Position numbers and translations under genes: made by a program
Assembly: GCF_001050345.1 (NCBI RefSeq)
Contig: NZ_LFMW01000007.1
Coordinates: 248,001-312,000, forward strand
Direction: 5' to 3'
From: Pseudomonas fildesensis
GTDB lineage: Bacteria; Pseudomonadota; Gammaproteobacteria; Pseudomonadales; Pseudomonadaceae
Length of the DNA: 64,000 nt
The notes under the pieces: generated by a model
Seen by the model: only the letters and a program-made list of their open reading frames with translations
Told to the model about the DNA's origin: nothing
Databases searched by the model: none
Part shown: positions 8,059 to 17,161 of the stretch, piece after piece
Numbering within the stretch: position 1 is the stretch's first letter
Layout: every line of letters begins with the position of its first letter

Positions 8059-8688
8059 ATGGATGACTCAGATTATTTGCGCCTGCTCACCGTGGCAGCC
8101 GAACAAGCCAACGCATTCCTGTCCAATGCCCGCAAATGGGAGCGTGAGCGTTGGGTCTGCCAGCGCCTGCTGCAAGGCCTGAACGTGCCCTACCGCGCCG
8201 AGGAGTTTCACGCTGCCGGGCAAGAGCCGCCAGACGTGCTGTTTCGTGATGCCAGTTTCGAGGTGTTTTTCGTGCTGGATGAGGGGCGGCGCCTGAACGA
8301 CGAATGGCGCGATGAATTGCTGCGTCGGCGCAGTGCATTCTCCCTGAGCCAACTGGTACGGCGCGAAGCCAAGCCAAGGCGGATTCCGGCCCATGAGTTC
8401 CTGCTGCGCCTGGCACCCACATTGCGCAAGAAGGCCCACAATTACAAAGAGCGCGGGATGGACCTGGGCGAGTTGGATATCGTCGCCTTCACCAGCCTCA
8501 AGCGTGAAGTGCTCGACCTCAACAGCCATTTCCCGCCGCCCACCGAATACCTGCGCCAGGGCTGGCGCTCGCTGTCGCTGGTAGGGCCGACCTTTGCACG
8601 GGTGCTATTCGCCCACCCCGACGCACCGGATTTCTTGCGCAACAACCTGGGCCGCAGCATAGTATTCGACGTGGGCATCAGCCTGTGA
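8059..8688 (+). CDS. DUF1780 family protein
   Basis: A 209-residue cytosolic protein of the pseudomonad DUF1780 family: SDYLRLLTVAAEQANAFLSN at the N-terminus, an arginine-rich middle (KAHNYKERGMDLGELDIVAF) and a C-terminal WRSLSLVGPTFARVLFAH segment. No enzymatic motif stands out. The composition, with many Arg/Glu pairs and an ELDIVAF-type strand, recalls restriction-endonuclease-like folds, but this is speculation. The start ATG at 8059 lies 102 bases from the divergent exported protein gene, so promoters for both must lie there. Downstream is the DUF3094 gene, as in other pseudomonads. Confidence 0.8.
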   Translation: MDDSDYLRLLTVAAEQANAFLSNARKWERERWVCQRLLQGLNVPYRAEEFHAAGQEPPDVLFRDASFEVFFVLDEGRRLNDEWRDELLRRRSAFSLSQLVRREAKPRRIPAHEFLLRLAPTLRKKAHNYKERGMDLGELDIVAFTSLKREVLDLNSHFPPPTEYLRQGWRSLSLVGPTFARVLFAHPDAPDFLRNNLGRSIVFDVGISL

Positions 8689-8777
8689 CGCGGGCACAGG
8701 CTACGCTTGTGGCGATACCGCCATCCCCTGACTGTAACGTGGTGCCCTTTTGCAACGTCTATCCGACGAGGCCTTAT

Positions 8778-8951
8778 ATGACCAGCCGCCTGAACCCCGA
8801 TGACCAACAGCATGTCGAAGAGTACCTGCAACTCTCCCAGAACCAAGTCGAGCGCAAGCCTTTCCGGCCGTGGCTGCTCCTTGGTGTGGTGCTAGTAGTG
8901 GTAATCGGCCTCGGTTTGCTGAGCCGCCTTTTGAGTTACCTGACGCTATGA
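8778..8951 (+). CDS. DUF3094 family small membrane protein
   Basis: A 57-residue protein with an acidic soluble N-terminus (SRLNPDDQQHVEEYLQL) and one C-terminal membrane span (WLLLGVVLVVVIGLGLLSRL), topology consistent with a tail-anchored inner-membrane protein. It matches the small DUF3094 proteins found after DUF1780 genes in pseudomonads. The ATG at 8778 is preferred to a frame open from 8685, which would add a proline- and cysteine-containing stretch unlike the family. Function unknown. Confidence 0.8.
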   Translation: MTSRLNPDDQQHVEEYLQLSQNQVERKPFRPWLLLGVVLVVVIGLGLLSRLLSYLTL

Positions 8952-9011
8952 GCTGCCTGGCGCTCGCGGGGGTAACTGCTCCGATTTCTTTTAGCCTTGC
9001 GAGATATCCCC

Positions 9012-10310
9012 ATGACCCATCGTATTATTATCGTCGGCGGCGGCGCCGGCGGCCTGGAGTTGGCTACCCGCCTGGGTAAGACTCTGGGCAAGCGCGGCAC
9101 CGCCAGCATCACGCTGGTAGATGCCAACCTCACCCATATCTGGAAACCGCTGCTGCACGAAGTGGCCGCCGGCTCCCTGAATTCATCGGAAGACGAACTC
9201 AACTACGTCGCCCAGGCCAAATGGAACCACTTCGAGTTCCAGCTGGGGCGCATGAGCGGGCTCGACCGTGAACAGAAGAAAATCCAGCTGGCCGCGACCC
9301 TGGACGAAGAAGGCCGCGAGTTGGTACCTGAGCGCGTGCTGGGCTATGACAGCCTGGTGATCGCGGTCGGCAGCACCACCAACGATTTCGGCACCGAGGG
9401 CGCGGCGCAGCACTGCCTGTTCCTCGACACCCGCAAACAAGCCGAGCGCTTCCACCAACAATTGCTCAACCACTACCTGCGCGCCCACGCCGGGCAGACC
9501 GATGTGGTTGAGCAGATCAGCGTCGCGATCGTCGGCGCCGGTGCCACCGGTGTTGAACTGGCCGCCGAGCTGCATAACGCCGCCCATGAACTGGCGGCCT
9601 ATGGCCTGGACCGCATCAAGCCGGAAAACATGCACATCACCCTGATCGAAGCCGGGCCACGGGTGCTGCCTGCCCTGCCGGAACGTATCGGCGGGCCTGT
9701 GCATAAAACCCTGGAGAAACTCGGGGTAACCGTGCTGACCAACTCGGCCGTCAGCGAAGTGACGGCCGACGCGCTGATCACCAGCAGCGGCCAGGTCATC
9801 CCCGCCAGCCTCAAGGTGTGGGCTGCCGGTATTCGCGCGCCGGGTTTCCTCAAGGACATTGATGGGCTGGAAACCAACCGCATCAACCAACTCCAAGTGC
9901 TGCCGACACTGCAGACCACCCGTGACGAGAGCATCTTCGCCTTCGGTGATTGCGCCGCCTGCCCGCAACCGGGCACCGACCGCAATGTACCGCCACGGGC
10001 CCAGGCTGCACACCAGCAGGCATCGTTGCTGGCCAAGTCGCTGAAGTTGCGCATCGAGGGCAAGGATTTGCCATCGTACAAGTACACCGACTACGGCTCA
10101 CTGATCTCGCTGTCGCGTTTTTCGGCGGTAGGTAACTTGATGGGTAACCTGACCGGCAGTGTGATGCTGGAGGGCTGGCTGGCGCGGATGTTCTATGTGT
10201 CGCTGTACCGCATGCACCAGATGGCGCTGTATGGCTTCTTCCGTACGGCGATGCTGATGCTGGGCAGCAAGATCGGACGCGGGACCGAGCCACGCCTGAA
10301 ACTGCACTAA
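9012..10310 (+). CDS. ndh: Type II NADH dehydrogenase (NDH-2)
   Basis: A 432-residue non-proton-pumping NADH:quinone oxidoreductase on the inner face of the membrane. It has two Rossmann motifs: IIVGGGAGGLELATRLG at the N-terminus for FAD and VAIVGAGATGVELAAELH near residue 175 for NADH. It also has the AFGDCA FAD motif near residue 310 and a C-terminal amphipathic region (LARMFYVSLYRMHQMALYG) for membrane attachment. The ATG at 9012 is used; a TTG five codons earlier is in frame but lacks a ribosome site. The gene is monocistronic, ending in a REPIN. Family membership is clear; a related FAD/NAD reductase is the only alternative. Confidence 0.93.
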   Translation: MTHRIIIVGGGAGGLELATRLGKTLGKRGTASITLVDANLTHIWKPLLHEVAAGSLNSSEDELNYVAQAKWNHFEFQLGRMSGLDREQKKIQLAATLDEEGRELVPERVLGYDSLVIAVGSTTNDFGTEGAAQHCLFLDTRKQAERFHQQLLNHYLRAHAGQTDVVEQISVAIVGAGATGVELAAELHNAAHELAAYGLDRIKPENMHITLIEAGPRVLPALPERIGGPVHKTLEKLGVTVLTNSAVSEVTADALITSSGQVIPASLKVWAAGIRAPGFLKDIDGLETNRINQLQVLPTLQTTRDESIFAFGDCAACPQPGTDRNVPPRAQAAHQQASLLAKSLKLRIEGKDLPSYKYTDYGSLISLSRFSAVGNLMGNLTGSVMLEGWLARMFYVSLYRMHQMALYGFFRTAMLMLGSKIGRGTEPRLKLH

Positions 10311-10337
10311 AACGCGGCCCCCTGAAGGGTCTCGGTC

Positions 10338-10431
10338 AATGTGGGAGGGGGCTTGCTCCCGATAGCGGTGGGTCAGTCAGCTATTTAGTAACTGACACAT
10401 CGCAATCGGGAGCAAGCCCCCTCCCACATTT
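10338..10431. repeat. REPIN, third sequence variant
   Basis: AATGTGGGAGGGGGCTTGCT pairs with AGCAAGCCCCCTCCCACATT across about 50 bases; an inner CGAT/ATCG pair extends both arms. It lies just after the ndh stop and before the tRNA cluster terminator, between convergent units. The GTGGGAGGGGGCTTG arm differs from the TGTGGCGAGGG arm of the other REPINs here. Confidence 0.85.
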
Positions 10432-10462
10432 GATTTACTGCGTTTTCAAGTTTCGCGCAGGC

Positions 10463-10500
10463 AAAAAAAATCCCCGTATCTTTCGATACGAGGATTTTTA
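10463..10500 (-). terminator. Rho-independent terminator of the tRNA cluster
   Basis: On the minus strand the stem ATCCTCGTATC / GATACGGGGAT with a GAAA loop is followed by a run of eight T. It lies right after the last tRNA-Pro of the cluster. Confidence 0.9.
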
Positions 10501-10503
10501 ATA

Positions 10504-10580
10504 TGGTCGGGGTAAGGGGATTCGAACTCCTGACATCCTGCTCCCAAAGCAGGCGCGCTACCGGACTGCGCTATACCCCG
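10504..10580 (-). tRNA. tRNA-Pro (anticodon TGG), copy 2
   Basis: A 77-base gene including encoded CCA. The acceptor CGGGGTA pairs with TACCCCG and the anticodon loop TTTGGGA gives TGG. The sequence is identical to the copy at 10755-10831, including ATAT directly after CCA. It begins two bases downstream of an intrinsic terminator, an unusual position for a cotranscribed tRNA. Confidence 0.97.
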
Positions 10581-10581
10581 G

Positions 10582-10610
10582 AAAAAAAAGGCGACCTTTC
10601 AGTCGCCTTC
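10582..10610 (-). terminator. Rho-independent terminator inside the tRNA cluster
   Basis: On the minus strand AAGGCGAC / GTCGCCTT closes over a six-to-seven-base loop and is followed by eight T in a row. It separates tRNA-Lys from the final tRNA-Pro, so that tRNA needs readthrough or its own promoter in the 64-base spacer, where only poor promoter-like elements are visible. Confidence 0.85.
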
Positions 10611-10673
10611 TTCGATCAGCGCTTTTGGCATCTGATCTTAAGATTCGATTCCAGCGTTAACTGGTCTCAAAAA

Positions 10674-10749
10674 TGGTGGGTCGTGTGGGATTCGAACCTA
10701 CGACCAATTGGTTAAAAGCCAACTGCTCTACCAACTGAGCTAACGACCC
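10674..10749 (-). tRNA. tRNA-Lys (anticodon TTT)
   Basis: A 76-base gene with encoded CCA. The acceptor GGGTCGT pairs with ACGACCC, the anticodon loop CTTTTAA gives TTT, and the T loop is TTCGAAT. It is the third gene of the minus-strand cluster, after Asn and Pro. Confidence 0.97.
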
Positions 10750-10754
10750 AAATA

Positions 10755-10831
10755 TGGTCGGGGTAAGGGGATTCGAACTCCTGACATCCTGCTCCCAAAG
10801 CAGGCGCGCTACCGGACTGCGCTATACCCCG
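10755..10831 (-). tRNA. tRNA-Pro (anticodon TGG), copy 1
   Basis: A 77-base gene with encoded CCA, identical to the copy at 10504-10580. It is five bases from tRNA-Lys and ten from tRNA-Asn, so the three are processed from one transcript. Confidence 0.97.
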
Positions 10832-10841
10832 GTTTTGAAAT

Positions 10842-10917
10842 TGGCTCCGTGACCAGGACTCGAACCTGGGACCCAATGATTAACAGTCATTTGCTCTACC
10901 GACTGAGCTATCACGGA
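10842..10917 (-). tRNA. tRNA-Asn (anticodon GTT)
   Basis: A 76-base gene with encoded CCA. The acceptor TCCGTGA pairs with TCACGGA, the anticodon loop CTGTTAA gives GTT, and the T loop is TTCGAGT. It is the first gene of the Asn-Pro-Lys-(terminator)-Pro cluster. Confidence 0.97.
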
Positions 10918-11007
10918 ACTACATATTTCAAATGTACAACTTTTACTGCGATGTAAGCTTCTCGTTGATCCGTCCGTATCGCTACGTTCGTGTCTCCGAG
11001 GCGCGCT

Positions 11008-11035
11008 ATTCTACAATCTTAAAAACCCCTGTCAA
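11008..11035 (-). promoter_or_regulatory. Sigma-70 promoter of the tRNA cluster, stringent type
   Basis: On the minus strand: TTGACA, 16-base spacer, TAGAAT, followed by AGCGCGCC, a GC-rich discriminator typical of stable-RNA promoters under ppGpp control. Transcription would start near 11000, about 85 bases before tRNA-Asn. The interval 10918-11221 otherwise holds only this promoter and the clpB terminator. Confidence 0.8.
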
Positions 11036-11167
11036 CCCTTTAAATTGCTTTTAAGACAATGATTTGCGCTTCTTTCTGATTTCTCCTTGGGGAGAAGAAA
11101 CCCGTGGGCTGACGTTCCTGCGGGGGGCACTTTACAAGCCTTTGCCTTACAGTTCAACGCCCTATCG

Positions 11168-11200
11168 AAAAAAAAGGCCCCGCAATGCGGGGCCTTCTCT
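11168..11200 (-). terminator. clpB terminator (bidirectional shape)
   Basis: AAGGCCCCGC / GCGGGGCCTT stem with an AAT loop; on the minus strand it is followed by a T run (eight T). It lies 22 bases after the clpB stop. Confidence 0.9.
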
Positions 11201-11221
11201 TTATAGCCATACAGACTGGAC

Positions 11222-13786
11222 TTAGTGGAAGACGATTTCGTCGTTTTCCACCGTGGCCGTAACGCTGGTCCCCGGCATAAAGCTGCCCGACAGGATCAAC
11301 TGCGCCAGCGGGTTCTCGATCCAGCGCTGGATCGCACGCTTCAACGGCCGTGCGCCATACACCGGGTCGTAACCGACTGCGATCAGCTTGTCCAACGCCT
11401 CGCGGCTCAACTCCAGTGACAACTCGCGCTCGGCCAGGCGGCTGCGCAGGCGACCCAACTGGATCTCGGTGATGCCCGCGATCTGATCCCGTGCCAATGG
11501 CTCGAAGATCACCACTTCGTCGACCCGGTTGATAAATTCCGGACGGAAGTGCGAGGTCAGCGCATCCATTACAGCAGCGCGTTGGCCTTCACGATCACCC
11601 ACCAACTCCTGGATCTGCGCCGAACCCAGGTTGGAGGTCATCACGATCACCGTATTACGGAAGTCCACGGTGCGCCCGTGACTGTCCGTCAGACGGCCAT
11701 CTTCCAGCACCTGTAGCAAGATGTTGAACACATCCGGGTGGGCCTTCTCGACCTCGTCCAGCAGGATCACCGAGTAAGGCTTGCGCCGCACGGCCTCGGT
11801 CAGGTAACCGCCCTCCTCATAGCCTACATAGCCTGGTGGAGCACCGATCAGGCGAGCCACCGAGTGTTTCTCCATGAATTCGGACATATCGATCCGTACC
11901 ATCGCCTCTTCGGTATCGAAGAGGAACTCGGCCAGGGCCTTGCACAGCTCGGTCTTACCCACGCCGGTCGGGCCGAGGAACATGAACGAGCCGCTCGGAC
12001 GGTTCGGGTCGGACAACCCGGCGCGGGAACGCCGCACCGCGTTCGACACCGCCACCACCGCCTCTTCCTGACCGATCACGCGCTGGTGCAACAGGCTTTC
12101 CATCTTCATCAGCTTGTCGCGCTCGCCTTCGAGCATTTTCGACACTGGAATACCGGTCCACTTGGAGACAACTTCGGCAATTTCTTCCTCGGTCACCTTG
12201 CTGCGCAGCAACTGGTTCTCGCTTTTGCCGTGCTGGTCGACCATCTGCAGGCTGCGCTCCAGGTCCGGGATCACCCCGTACTGCAACTCAGCCATGCGGT
12301 TCAGGTCGCCTTTACGCCGCGCCGCTTCCAATTCCTGGCGCGACTGCTCGATCTTTTGCTGGATCTGCGCAGAACCCTGTACTTCGGCTTTTTCCGAGGT
12401 CCAGATTTCTTCCAGGTCCGAGTACTCGCGTTCCAGGCGGAGGATTTCTTCCTGGAGTTTTTCCAGGCGTTTCTTCGCTGCTTCGTCCTCTTCTTTCTTC
12501 AGGGCCTGTGATTCGACTTTCAGTTGAATCAGACGCCGATCCAAACGATCGAGCACTTCCGGCTTGGAATCGATTTCCATGCGAATGCGGCTGGCCGCTT
12601 CGTCTATCAGGTCGATGGCCTTGTCGGGCAGCTGCCGGTCGGTGATATAGCGATGGCTCAGTTTGGCCGCCGCAATGATCGCGCCGTCAGTGATCGCCAC
12701 CCTATGGTGGACCTCATAGCGCTCTTTCAGGCCACGCAGGATCGCGATGGTGTCTTCTTCGCTCGGCTCTTCCACCAGCACTTTCTGGAAACGTCGCTCA
12801 AGGGCCGCGTCTTTTTCAATGTACTGACGGTATTCGTTCAGCGTGGTGGCACCGACGCAGTGCAACTCGCCCCGCGCCAACGCCGGCTTGAGCATGTTGC
12901 CAGCGTCCATGGAGCCCTCGCCTTTACCGGCGCCAACCATGGTGTGCAGTTCGTCGATAAACAGAATGATCTGCCCTTCCTGCTTCGACAGTTCGTTAAG
13001 CAGGGATTTCAGGCGCTCTTCGAACTCGCCACGGAATTTGGCACCGGCAATCAGCGAGCCCATGTCCAAGGACAGCAGACGCTTGCCCTTCAGGCCGTCC
13101 GGCACTTCACCGTTGATGATGCGCTGGGCCAAGCCCTCGGCAATCGCGGTTTTACCCACGCCTGGCTCACCGATCAGCACCGGGTTGTTCTTGGTGCGAC
13201 GCTGCAGGACCTGGATGGTGCGACGGATTTCGTCGTCACGGCCAATCACTGGGTCAAGCTTGCCTTCTTCGGCGAGCTTGGTCAGGTCGACGGTGTATTT
13301 ATCCAGGGCCTGGCGCGACTCCTCGTGATTGGGGTCGTTTACCGCATCGCCGCCACGCAGGTTGTTGATGGCATTTTCCAGGGCCTTCTTGCTGACGCCC
13401 TGGCCCAGCAACAACTTGCCAAGCTTGCTGTTTTCGTCCATGGCGGCGAGCAGCACCAGCTCGCTGGAGATGAACTGGTCACCTTTCTGCTGGGCCAGAC
13501 GGTCGGCCTGATTCAGCAGGCGCGCCAAGTCCTGGGACATGTTCACGTCGCCGGTAGGATTTTGGATTTTCGGCAGTTGGTCGAGCTCTTTGCTCAACTC
13601 CTTGCGCAGGCTGGTTACATCAAAGCCCACCTGCATCAGCAAGGGCTTGATAGAACCACCTTGCTGTTCCAGGAGCGCCTGCATCAAGTGCGCAGGCTCA
13701 ATCGCCGGGTGGTCGAGGCCGACCGCCAGGGATTGGGAGTCCGATAAGGCCAACTGTAATTTGCTGGTTAAACGATCAATACGCAT
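11222..13786 (-). CDS. clpB: ATP-dependent disaggregase ClpB
   Basis: An 854-residue Hsp100 chaperone that, with DnaK, threads proteins out of aggregates. The order is: N-terminal Clp_N repeats (residues 1-150); first AAA+ domain with Walker A GEPGVGKT (about 205) and Walker B FIDELH; the long coiled-coil middle domain rich in Glu/Lys/Arg (about 400-530), which sets ClpB apart from ClpA; second AAA+ domain with GPTGVGKT (about 605) and LLDEVEKAH; and a C-terminal small domain. No ClpP-binding loop is expected. Length fits the family (850-860). It is monocistronic, with a sigma-32-type promoter about 100 bases upstream and an intrinsic terminator. Confidence 0.98.
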   Translation of the reverse strand: MRIDRLTSKLQLALSDSQSLAVGLDHPAIEPAHLMQALLEQQGGSIKPLLMQVGFDVTSLRKELSKELDQLPKIQNPTGDVNMSQDLARLLNQADRLAQQKGDQFISSELVLLAAMDENSKLGKLLLGQGVSKKALENAINNLRGGDAVNDPNHEESRQALDKYTVDLTKLAEEGKLDPVIGRDDEIRRTIQVLQRRTKNNPVLIGEPGVGKTAIAEGLAQRIINGEVPDGLKGKRLLSLDMGSLIAGAKFRGEFEERLKSLLNELSKQEGQIILFIDELHTMVGAGKGEGSMDAGNMLKPALARGELHCVGATTLNEYRQYIEKDAALERRFQKVLVEEPSEEDTIAILRGLKERYEVHHRVAITDGAIIAAAKLSHRYITDRQLPDKAIDLIDEAASRIRMEIDSKPEVLDRLDRRLIQLKVESQALKKEEDEAAKKRLEKLQEEILRLEREYSDLEEIWTSEKAEVQGSAQIQQKIEQSRQELEAARRKGDLNRMAELQYGVIPDLERSLQMVDQHGKSENQLLRSKVTEEEIAEVVSKWTGIPVSKMLEGERDKLMKMESLLHQRVIGQEEAVVAVSNAVRRSRAGLSDPNRPSGSFMFLGPTGVGKTELCKALAEFLFDTEEAMVRIDMSEFMEKHSVARLIGAPPGYVGYEEGGYLTEAVRRKPYSVILLDEVEKAHPDVFNILLQVLEDGRLTDSHGRTVDFRNTVIVMTSNLGSAQIQELVGDREGQRAAVMDALTSHFRPEFINRVDEVVIFEPLARDQIAGITEIQLGRLRSRLAERELSLELSREALDKLIAVGYDPVYGARPLKRAIQRWIENPLAQLILSGSFMPGTSVTATVENDEIVFH

Positions 13787-13818
13787 TAGTCACCTTCCTT
13801 TTGAGCAGGCCGGAGCTA

Positions 13819-13842
13819 TGTAGGAGCGAGCTTGCTCGCGAG
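13819..13842. repeat. Single short REP-like palindrome in the clpB leader
   Basis: TGTAGGAGCGAGCTTGCTCG contains the self-complementary core CGAGCTTGCTCG. It is a solitary REP unit placed between the clpB heat-shock promoter and the coding start, so it would be transcribed into the clpB leader. Confidence 0.65.
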
Positions 13843-13880
13843 AAACACATCCTGAATGAAGAAACCTGCCAGATAGCTCT

Positions 13881-13910
13881 ATAGATGTGGTCGATTCTGG
13901 GAGATTCAAG
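13881..13910 (-). promoter_or_regulatory. Heat-shock (RpoH/sigma-32) promoter of clpB
   Basis: Read on the minus strand: CTTGAA, a 14-base spacer, then CCACATCTAT, against the sigma-32 consensus CTTGAA-N13-17-CCCCATNT. It lies 95-125 bases upstream of the clpB ATG. The match is six of six at -35 and all but one fixed base at -10. Confidence 0.85.
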
Positions 13911-13940
13911 CGATAGAGCGTTGACGCAGATCAGAACAGT

Positions 13941-14666
13941 CTAGCGCTCAAGCCAGATAAGGGAGGCAAACCGACCGGTGCGCGGAGTGCGGCGGTAAGA
14001 AAAGAAGCGTGGATCAGTCACGGTGCAGAAACCGCCACCGTAAACCGCCGTGATACCCCGTGCTGCCAAGCGCAGGCGGGCCAGCTGGTAGATGTCAGCC
14101 ATGAACTTGCCGGGATTGCGACTTGGCACAAACGCTTCGGCGGTGATAGGCAACTGCTGCATGAAGGCTTCACGCACCTCCGGGCCAACTTCAAAGGCTT
14201 GCGGGCCAATCGCCGGGCCCAGCCAGACCAGTACCTCGGCAGGCTCGGTTTCCAGGCTTTCAAAAGCCGCCTCCAATACCCCAGCCGCCAGGCCACGCCA
14301 GCCGGCATGGGCAGCAGCGACACGGGTGCCGGCAAGATTGCAGAACAGCGCAGGCAGGCAATCGGCAGTCATGGACGTACAGGCGACGCCAGGGGTGCTG
14401 GTCCAACTGCCATCGGCTTCGGCAATACGGCCAGGATCGGCTTCGACCACGTTGACACCGTGGACTTGGCGCAGCCAGGCCGGTTCAATAGTGAAGGCAT
14501 CGCTGAGACGACGGCGATTCTCAAGGACGGCCGCAAGGTCGTCCTCGACATGATCGCCCAGGTTGAGGCTGTCGAACGGCGCCAAGCTGACGCCGCCCGC
14601 ACGGGTGGTGACGCAGGCTTTGACCTGAGCCGGCGCGGGCCAGTCAGGAATCAGCCAGTCATTCAC
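13941..14666 (-). CDS. pgeF: Peptidoglycan editing factor / laccase-domain protein (YfiH)
   Basis: A 241-residue cytosolic protein of the Cu-oxidase_4 (YfiH, PgeF) family. In E. coli it removes mis-incorporated residues from UDP-MurNAc precursors; other members act as polyphenol oxidases or purine nucleoside phosphorylases. The metal/active-site triad is visible in SMTADCLP (Cys), AAHAGWRGL (His) and the early RQVHGVN (His). The ATG at 14666 overlaps the rluD stop by four bases, the usual rluD-pgeF coupling. Clear family member; the precise in vivo substrate is inferred from E. coli. Confidence 0.92.
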   Translation of the reverse strand: MNDWLIPDWPAPAQVKACVTTRAGGVSLAPFDSLNLGDHVEDDLAAVLENRRRLSDAFTIEPAWLRQVHGVNVVEADPGRIAEADGSWTSTPGVACTSMTADCLPALFCNLAGTRVAAAHAGWRGLAAGVLEAAFESLETEPAEVLVWLGPAIGPQAFEVGPEVREAFMQQLPITAEAFVPSRNPGKFMADIYQLARLRLAARGITAVYGGGFCTVTDPRFFSYRRTPRTGRFASLIWLER

Positions 14667-15625
14667 CCGACAAACGCCTCGCGATCCTGCTTGAGCAGCG
14701 ACAACAACCAGACCAGATCGTCTGGCAGAGGCGATTCCCAGCTCATCCGCTTACCGCTCGTCGGATGATCCAGTTCCAGGAAACGTGCATGCAGTGCCTG
14801 GCGCGGGAAGGATTTCAGCGATTCAACCATGGTCATACTGGCCGCAGGCGGAATACGGAAGCGACCGCCGTAGGCCGGATCTCCGACCAACGGGAAGTTG
14901 ATGTGGGCCATATGCACGCGAATCTGGTGCGTACGACCGGTTTCCAGTTTGACCCGCACGTGAGTGTGGGAACGGAAACGCTCCAGCACACGGTAGTGGC
15001 TGACGGCCTGCTTACCGCCCTCCATCACCGCCATACGCTGGCGCTGCTGGCCGTGGCGACCGATCGGCGCGTTGATCTTGCCACCCGCCACCACCACACC
15101 GATCACGATGCATTCGTAGATCCGGCTGACGCTGCGGCTCTGCAACTGTGTGACCAACTGCGTCTGCGCTTGAATGGTCTTGGCCACCACCATCAAGCCG
15201 GTGGTGTCCTTGTCCAGACGGTGCACGATGCCGCAGCGCGGGACATTGATGATGTCCGGCACATGGTGCAACAGGGCATTGAGCAAGGTGCCATCAGCGT
15301 GCCCGGCTGCCGGGTGAACCACCAGGCCTGCGGGTTTGTTGATCACCAGGATGTCATCGTCTTCATAGACGATATCCAGCTCAATGTCCTGGGCGATCCA
15401 TTCTCCCTGGGCTTCCTGCTCTGCAGTCAGCTCAAGAATCGCACCGCCATGCACTATGTCTCGCGGGCGGATAACCGCTCCATCCACAGTCAGGCGGCCG
15501 TCTTTGATCCAGGCGGAAAGGCGCGAGCGCGAGTGCTCAGCGAATAATTGTGCGGCGACTTGATCGAGGCGTTGGCCGCCCAATTCGGACGGCACCTCTG
15601 CGCGAAGTTCAATTTTATCGGACAT
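14663..15625 (-). CDS. rluD: 23S rRNA pseudouridine(1911/1915/1917) synthase
   Basis: Isomerises three uridines of helix 69 in 23S rRNA at the subunit interface. The 320-residue protein has an N-terminal S4 domain (RLDQVAAQLFAEHSRSRLSA) and the RluA-type catalytic domain with HRLDKDTTGLMVV holding the catalytic Asp. RTHQIRVHMAHINFPLVGDP follows later. It diverges from bamD and the spacer of 149 bases must hold both promoters. It is followed and overlapped by pgeF. Of the RluA/C/D paralogues the bamD/pgeF neighbourhood singles out rluD. Confidence 0.95.
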   Translation of the reverse strand: MSDKIELRAEVPSELGGQRLDQVAAQLFAEHSRSRLSAWIKDGRLTVDGAVIRPRDIVHGGAILELTAEQEAQGEWIAQDIELDIVYEDDDILVINKPAGLVVHPAAGHADGTLLNALLHHVPDIINVPRCGIVHRLDKDTTGLMVVAKTIQAQTQLVTQLQSRSVSRIYECIVIGVVVAGGKINAPIGRHGQQRQRMAVMEGGKQAVSHYRVLERFRSHTHVRVKLETGRTHQIRVHMAHINFPLVGDPAYGGRFRIPPAASMTMVESLKSFPRQALHARFLELDHPTSGKRMSWESPLPDDLVWLLSLLKQDREAFVG

Positions 15626-15774
15626 GCTCAGACTAGGCGTGGCACAGCCTTTGGTTTCGGCTGCGCGCTTGTGGTTAAATACGGCGTCTTTTGCCCCGAG
15701 GCTTTCAACGGGGCGCTCATCATAACAGGACGGCCCCGCCCAAGACAGCGGCCGTCATAGGGACGCAAGCCGCC

Positions 15775-16800
15775 ATGCAAGTGAAACACCTGCTGCTGAT
15801 CGCCATCCTCGCCATGACTGCTGCTTGCTCGTCAACCAAGGACGTCGTCGACGAAAACCTGAGCGAAGTCGAGCTGTACCAACAAGCTCAGACAGACCTG
15901 GACAATAATAGCTACACCAGCGCCACAGCGAAGCTGAAGGCATTGGAGTCGCGTTATCCGTTCGGGCGCTACGCCGACCAGGCACAGCTTGAGCTGATCT
16001 ACGCGAACTACAAGAACGCCGAGCCGGAAGCTGCCAAGTCCGCCGCAGAGCGTTTTATCCGCCTGCACCCGCAGCACCCGAACGTCGACTACGCCTACTA
16101 CCTCAAAGGCCTGACCTCCTTTGACCAGGACGTTGGCCTGCTGGCGCGCTTCCTGCCGCTGGACATGACCAAGCGTGATCCTGGCGCTGCCCGCGACTCC
16201 TACAACGAGTTCGCGCAGCTGACCAGCCGCTACCCCAACAGCCGCTACGCGCCGGACGCCAAGCAGCGCATGATCTATCTGCGCAACCTGCTGGCTTCCT
16301 ACGAAATTCACGTAGCCCACTACTACCTGACCCGTCAGGCGTATGTAGCAGCCGCCAACCGTGGCCGTTATGTAGTGGAGAACTTCCAGGAAACCCCTTC
16401 CGTGGGTGACGGCCTGGCGGTGATGACCGAGGCTTACCAGCGCCTGCACCTGGACGCCCTGGCGACCACCAGCCTGGAAACGCTGAAGCTCAACTACCCG
16501 GACCACCCAAGCCTGAAAGACGGCCAGTTCGTGCCTCAGGTTGCCGAAGCGGACAACCGTTCGTGGCTGAGCAAGTACACCCTGGGCCTGATCGAATCCC
16601 GTCCACCGTTGCCGCCGGGCGAAACCCGCGCCAACCAGGACGTGATCAAGCAGTTCCAGGATGCCAAGGAAGCGATTCCTTCGGACCTCAAACCGCATGA
16701 CGAGAACGGCGACGTGATCGAAGAGGAAGAACCTCAAGCCCTGGGCAACAACCAGGACCGCTCGTGGTTCAGCTACATGACCTTCGGTGTATTTGACTGA
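15775..16800 (+). CDS. bamD: Outer-membrane assembly lipoprotein BamD (ComL)
   Basis: Essential lipoprotein of the BAM complex that inserts beta-barrel proteins. The 341-residue protein starts [18 protein letters not shown], a lipoprotein signal with lipobox TAAC, and Ser follows Cys, so no inner-membrane retention signal. TPR-type helices follow from [17 protein letters not shown] on. Length exceeds that of E. coli BamD (about 245) by a C-terminal extension ([17 protein letters not shown]... EEEEPQ), common in pseudomonads. The ATG at 15775 is used because it gives the signal peptide. A strong terminator follows directly. Confidence 0.95.
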   Translation: MQVKHLLLIAILAMTAACSSTKDVVDENLSEVELYQQAQTDLDNNSYTSATAKLKALESRYPFGRYADQAQLELIYANYKNAEPEAAKSAAERFIRLHPQHPNVDYAYYLKGLTSFDQDVGLLARFLPLDMTKRDPGAARDSYNEFAQLTSRYPNSRYAPDAKQRMIYLRNLLASYEIHVAHYYLTRQAYVAAANRGRYVVENFQETPSVGDGLAVMTEAYQRLHLDALATTSLETLKLNYPDHPSLKDGQFVPQVAEADNRSWLSKYTLGLIESRPPLPPGETRANQDVIKQFQDAKEAIPSDLKPHDENGDVIEEEEPQALGNNQDRSWFSYMTFGVFD

Positions 16801-16815
16801 TCGTTCGACGCTACG

Positions 16816-16848
16816 CAAAAAGGGAGCCCTCAGGGGCTCTCTTTTTTG
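16816..16848 (+). terminator. bamD terminator
   Basis: GGGAGCCC / GGGCTCTC stem with a TCAG loop followed by six T, about 20 bases after the bamD stop. Confidence 0.9.
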
Positions 16849-16927
16849 TGGGCGAGTATTTATTGCGCTGTGCGCCCGACACGTCCTTGGCTAAACTGGC
16901 GTATTCCCTGTCGAGAAACCACCCATC

Positions 16928-17161
16928 ATGCTTCGTCTACTGTTCTGGATTGCCGTCATTGCTGCCGCGGTATGGTTCTGGCGCAAATTCAAAAGCCCTG
17001 CTGCCCGGCAACAACGGCAAGGCGAGCCTGACGCAGCCTTGATGGTGCGCTGCGCCCATTGCGGCGTGCACCTGCCGCAAGATCGCGCCCTGAGCTCACG
17101 CCAGGACTGGTATTGCACCCAGGCGCATCTGGAACAGGGTCCGAAGTCTATCCAGCGTTGA
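16928..17161 (+). CDS. PP0621-family small zinc-ribbon membrane protein
   Basis: A 77-residue protein: an N-terminal membrane span (MLRLLFWIAVIAAAVWFW), a basic linker, then a zinc-ribbon-like half CAHCGVHLPQ with a second potential ligand in YCTQAHLE. It resembles the small PP0621 family conserved in pseudomonads; function unknown. It occupies the bamD-thiO interval where, from memory, P. aeruginosa carries the two-component genes pilS and pilR. Its stop overlaps the convergent thiO stop by 14 bases. Confidence 0.8.
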   Translation: MLRLLFWIAVIAAAVWFWRKFKSPAARQQRQGEPDAALMVRCAHCGVHLPQDRALSSRQDWYCTQAHLEQGPKSIQR

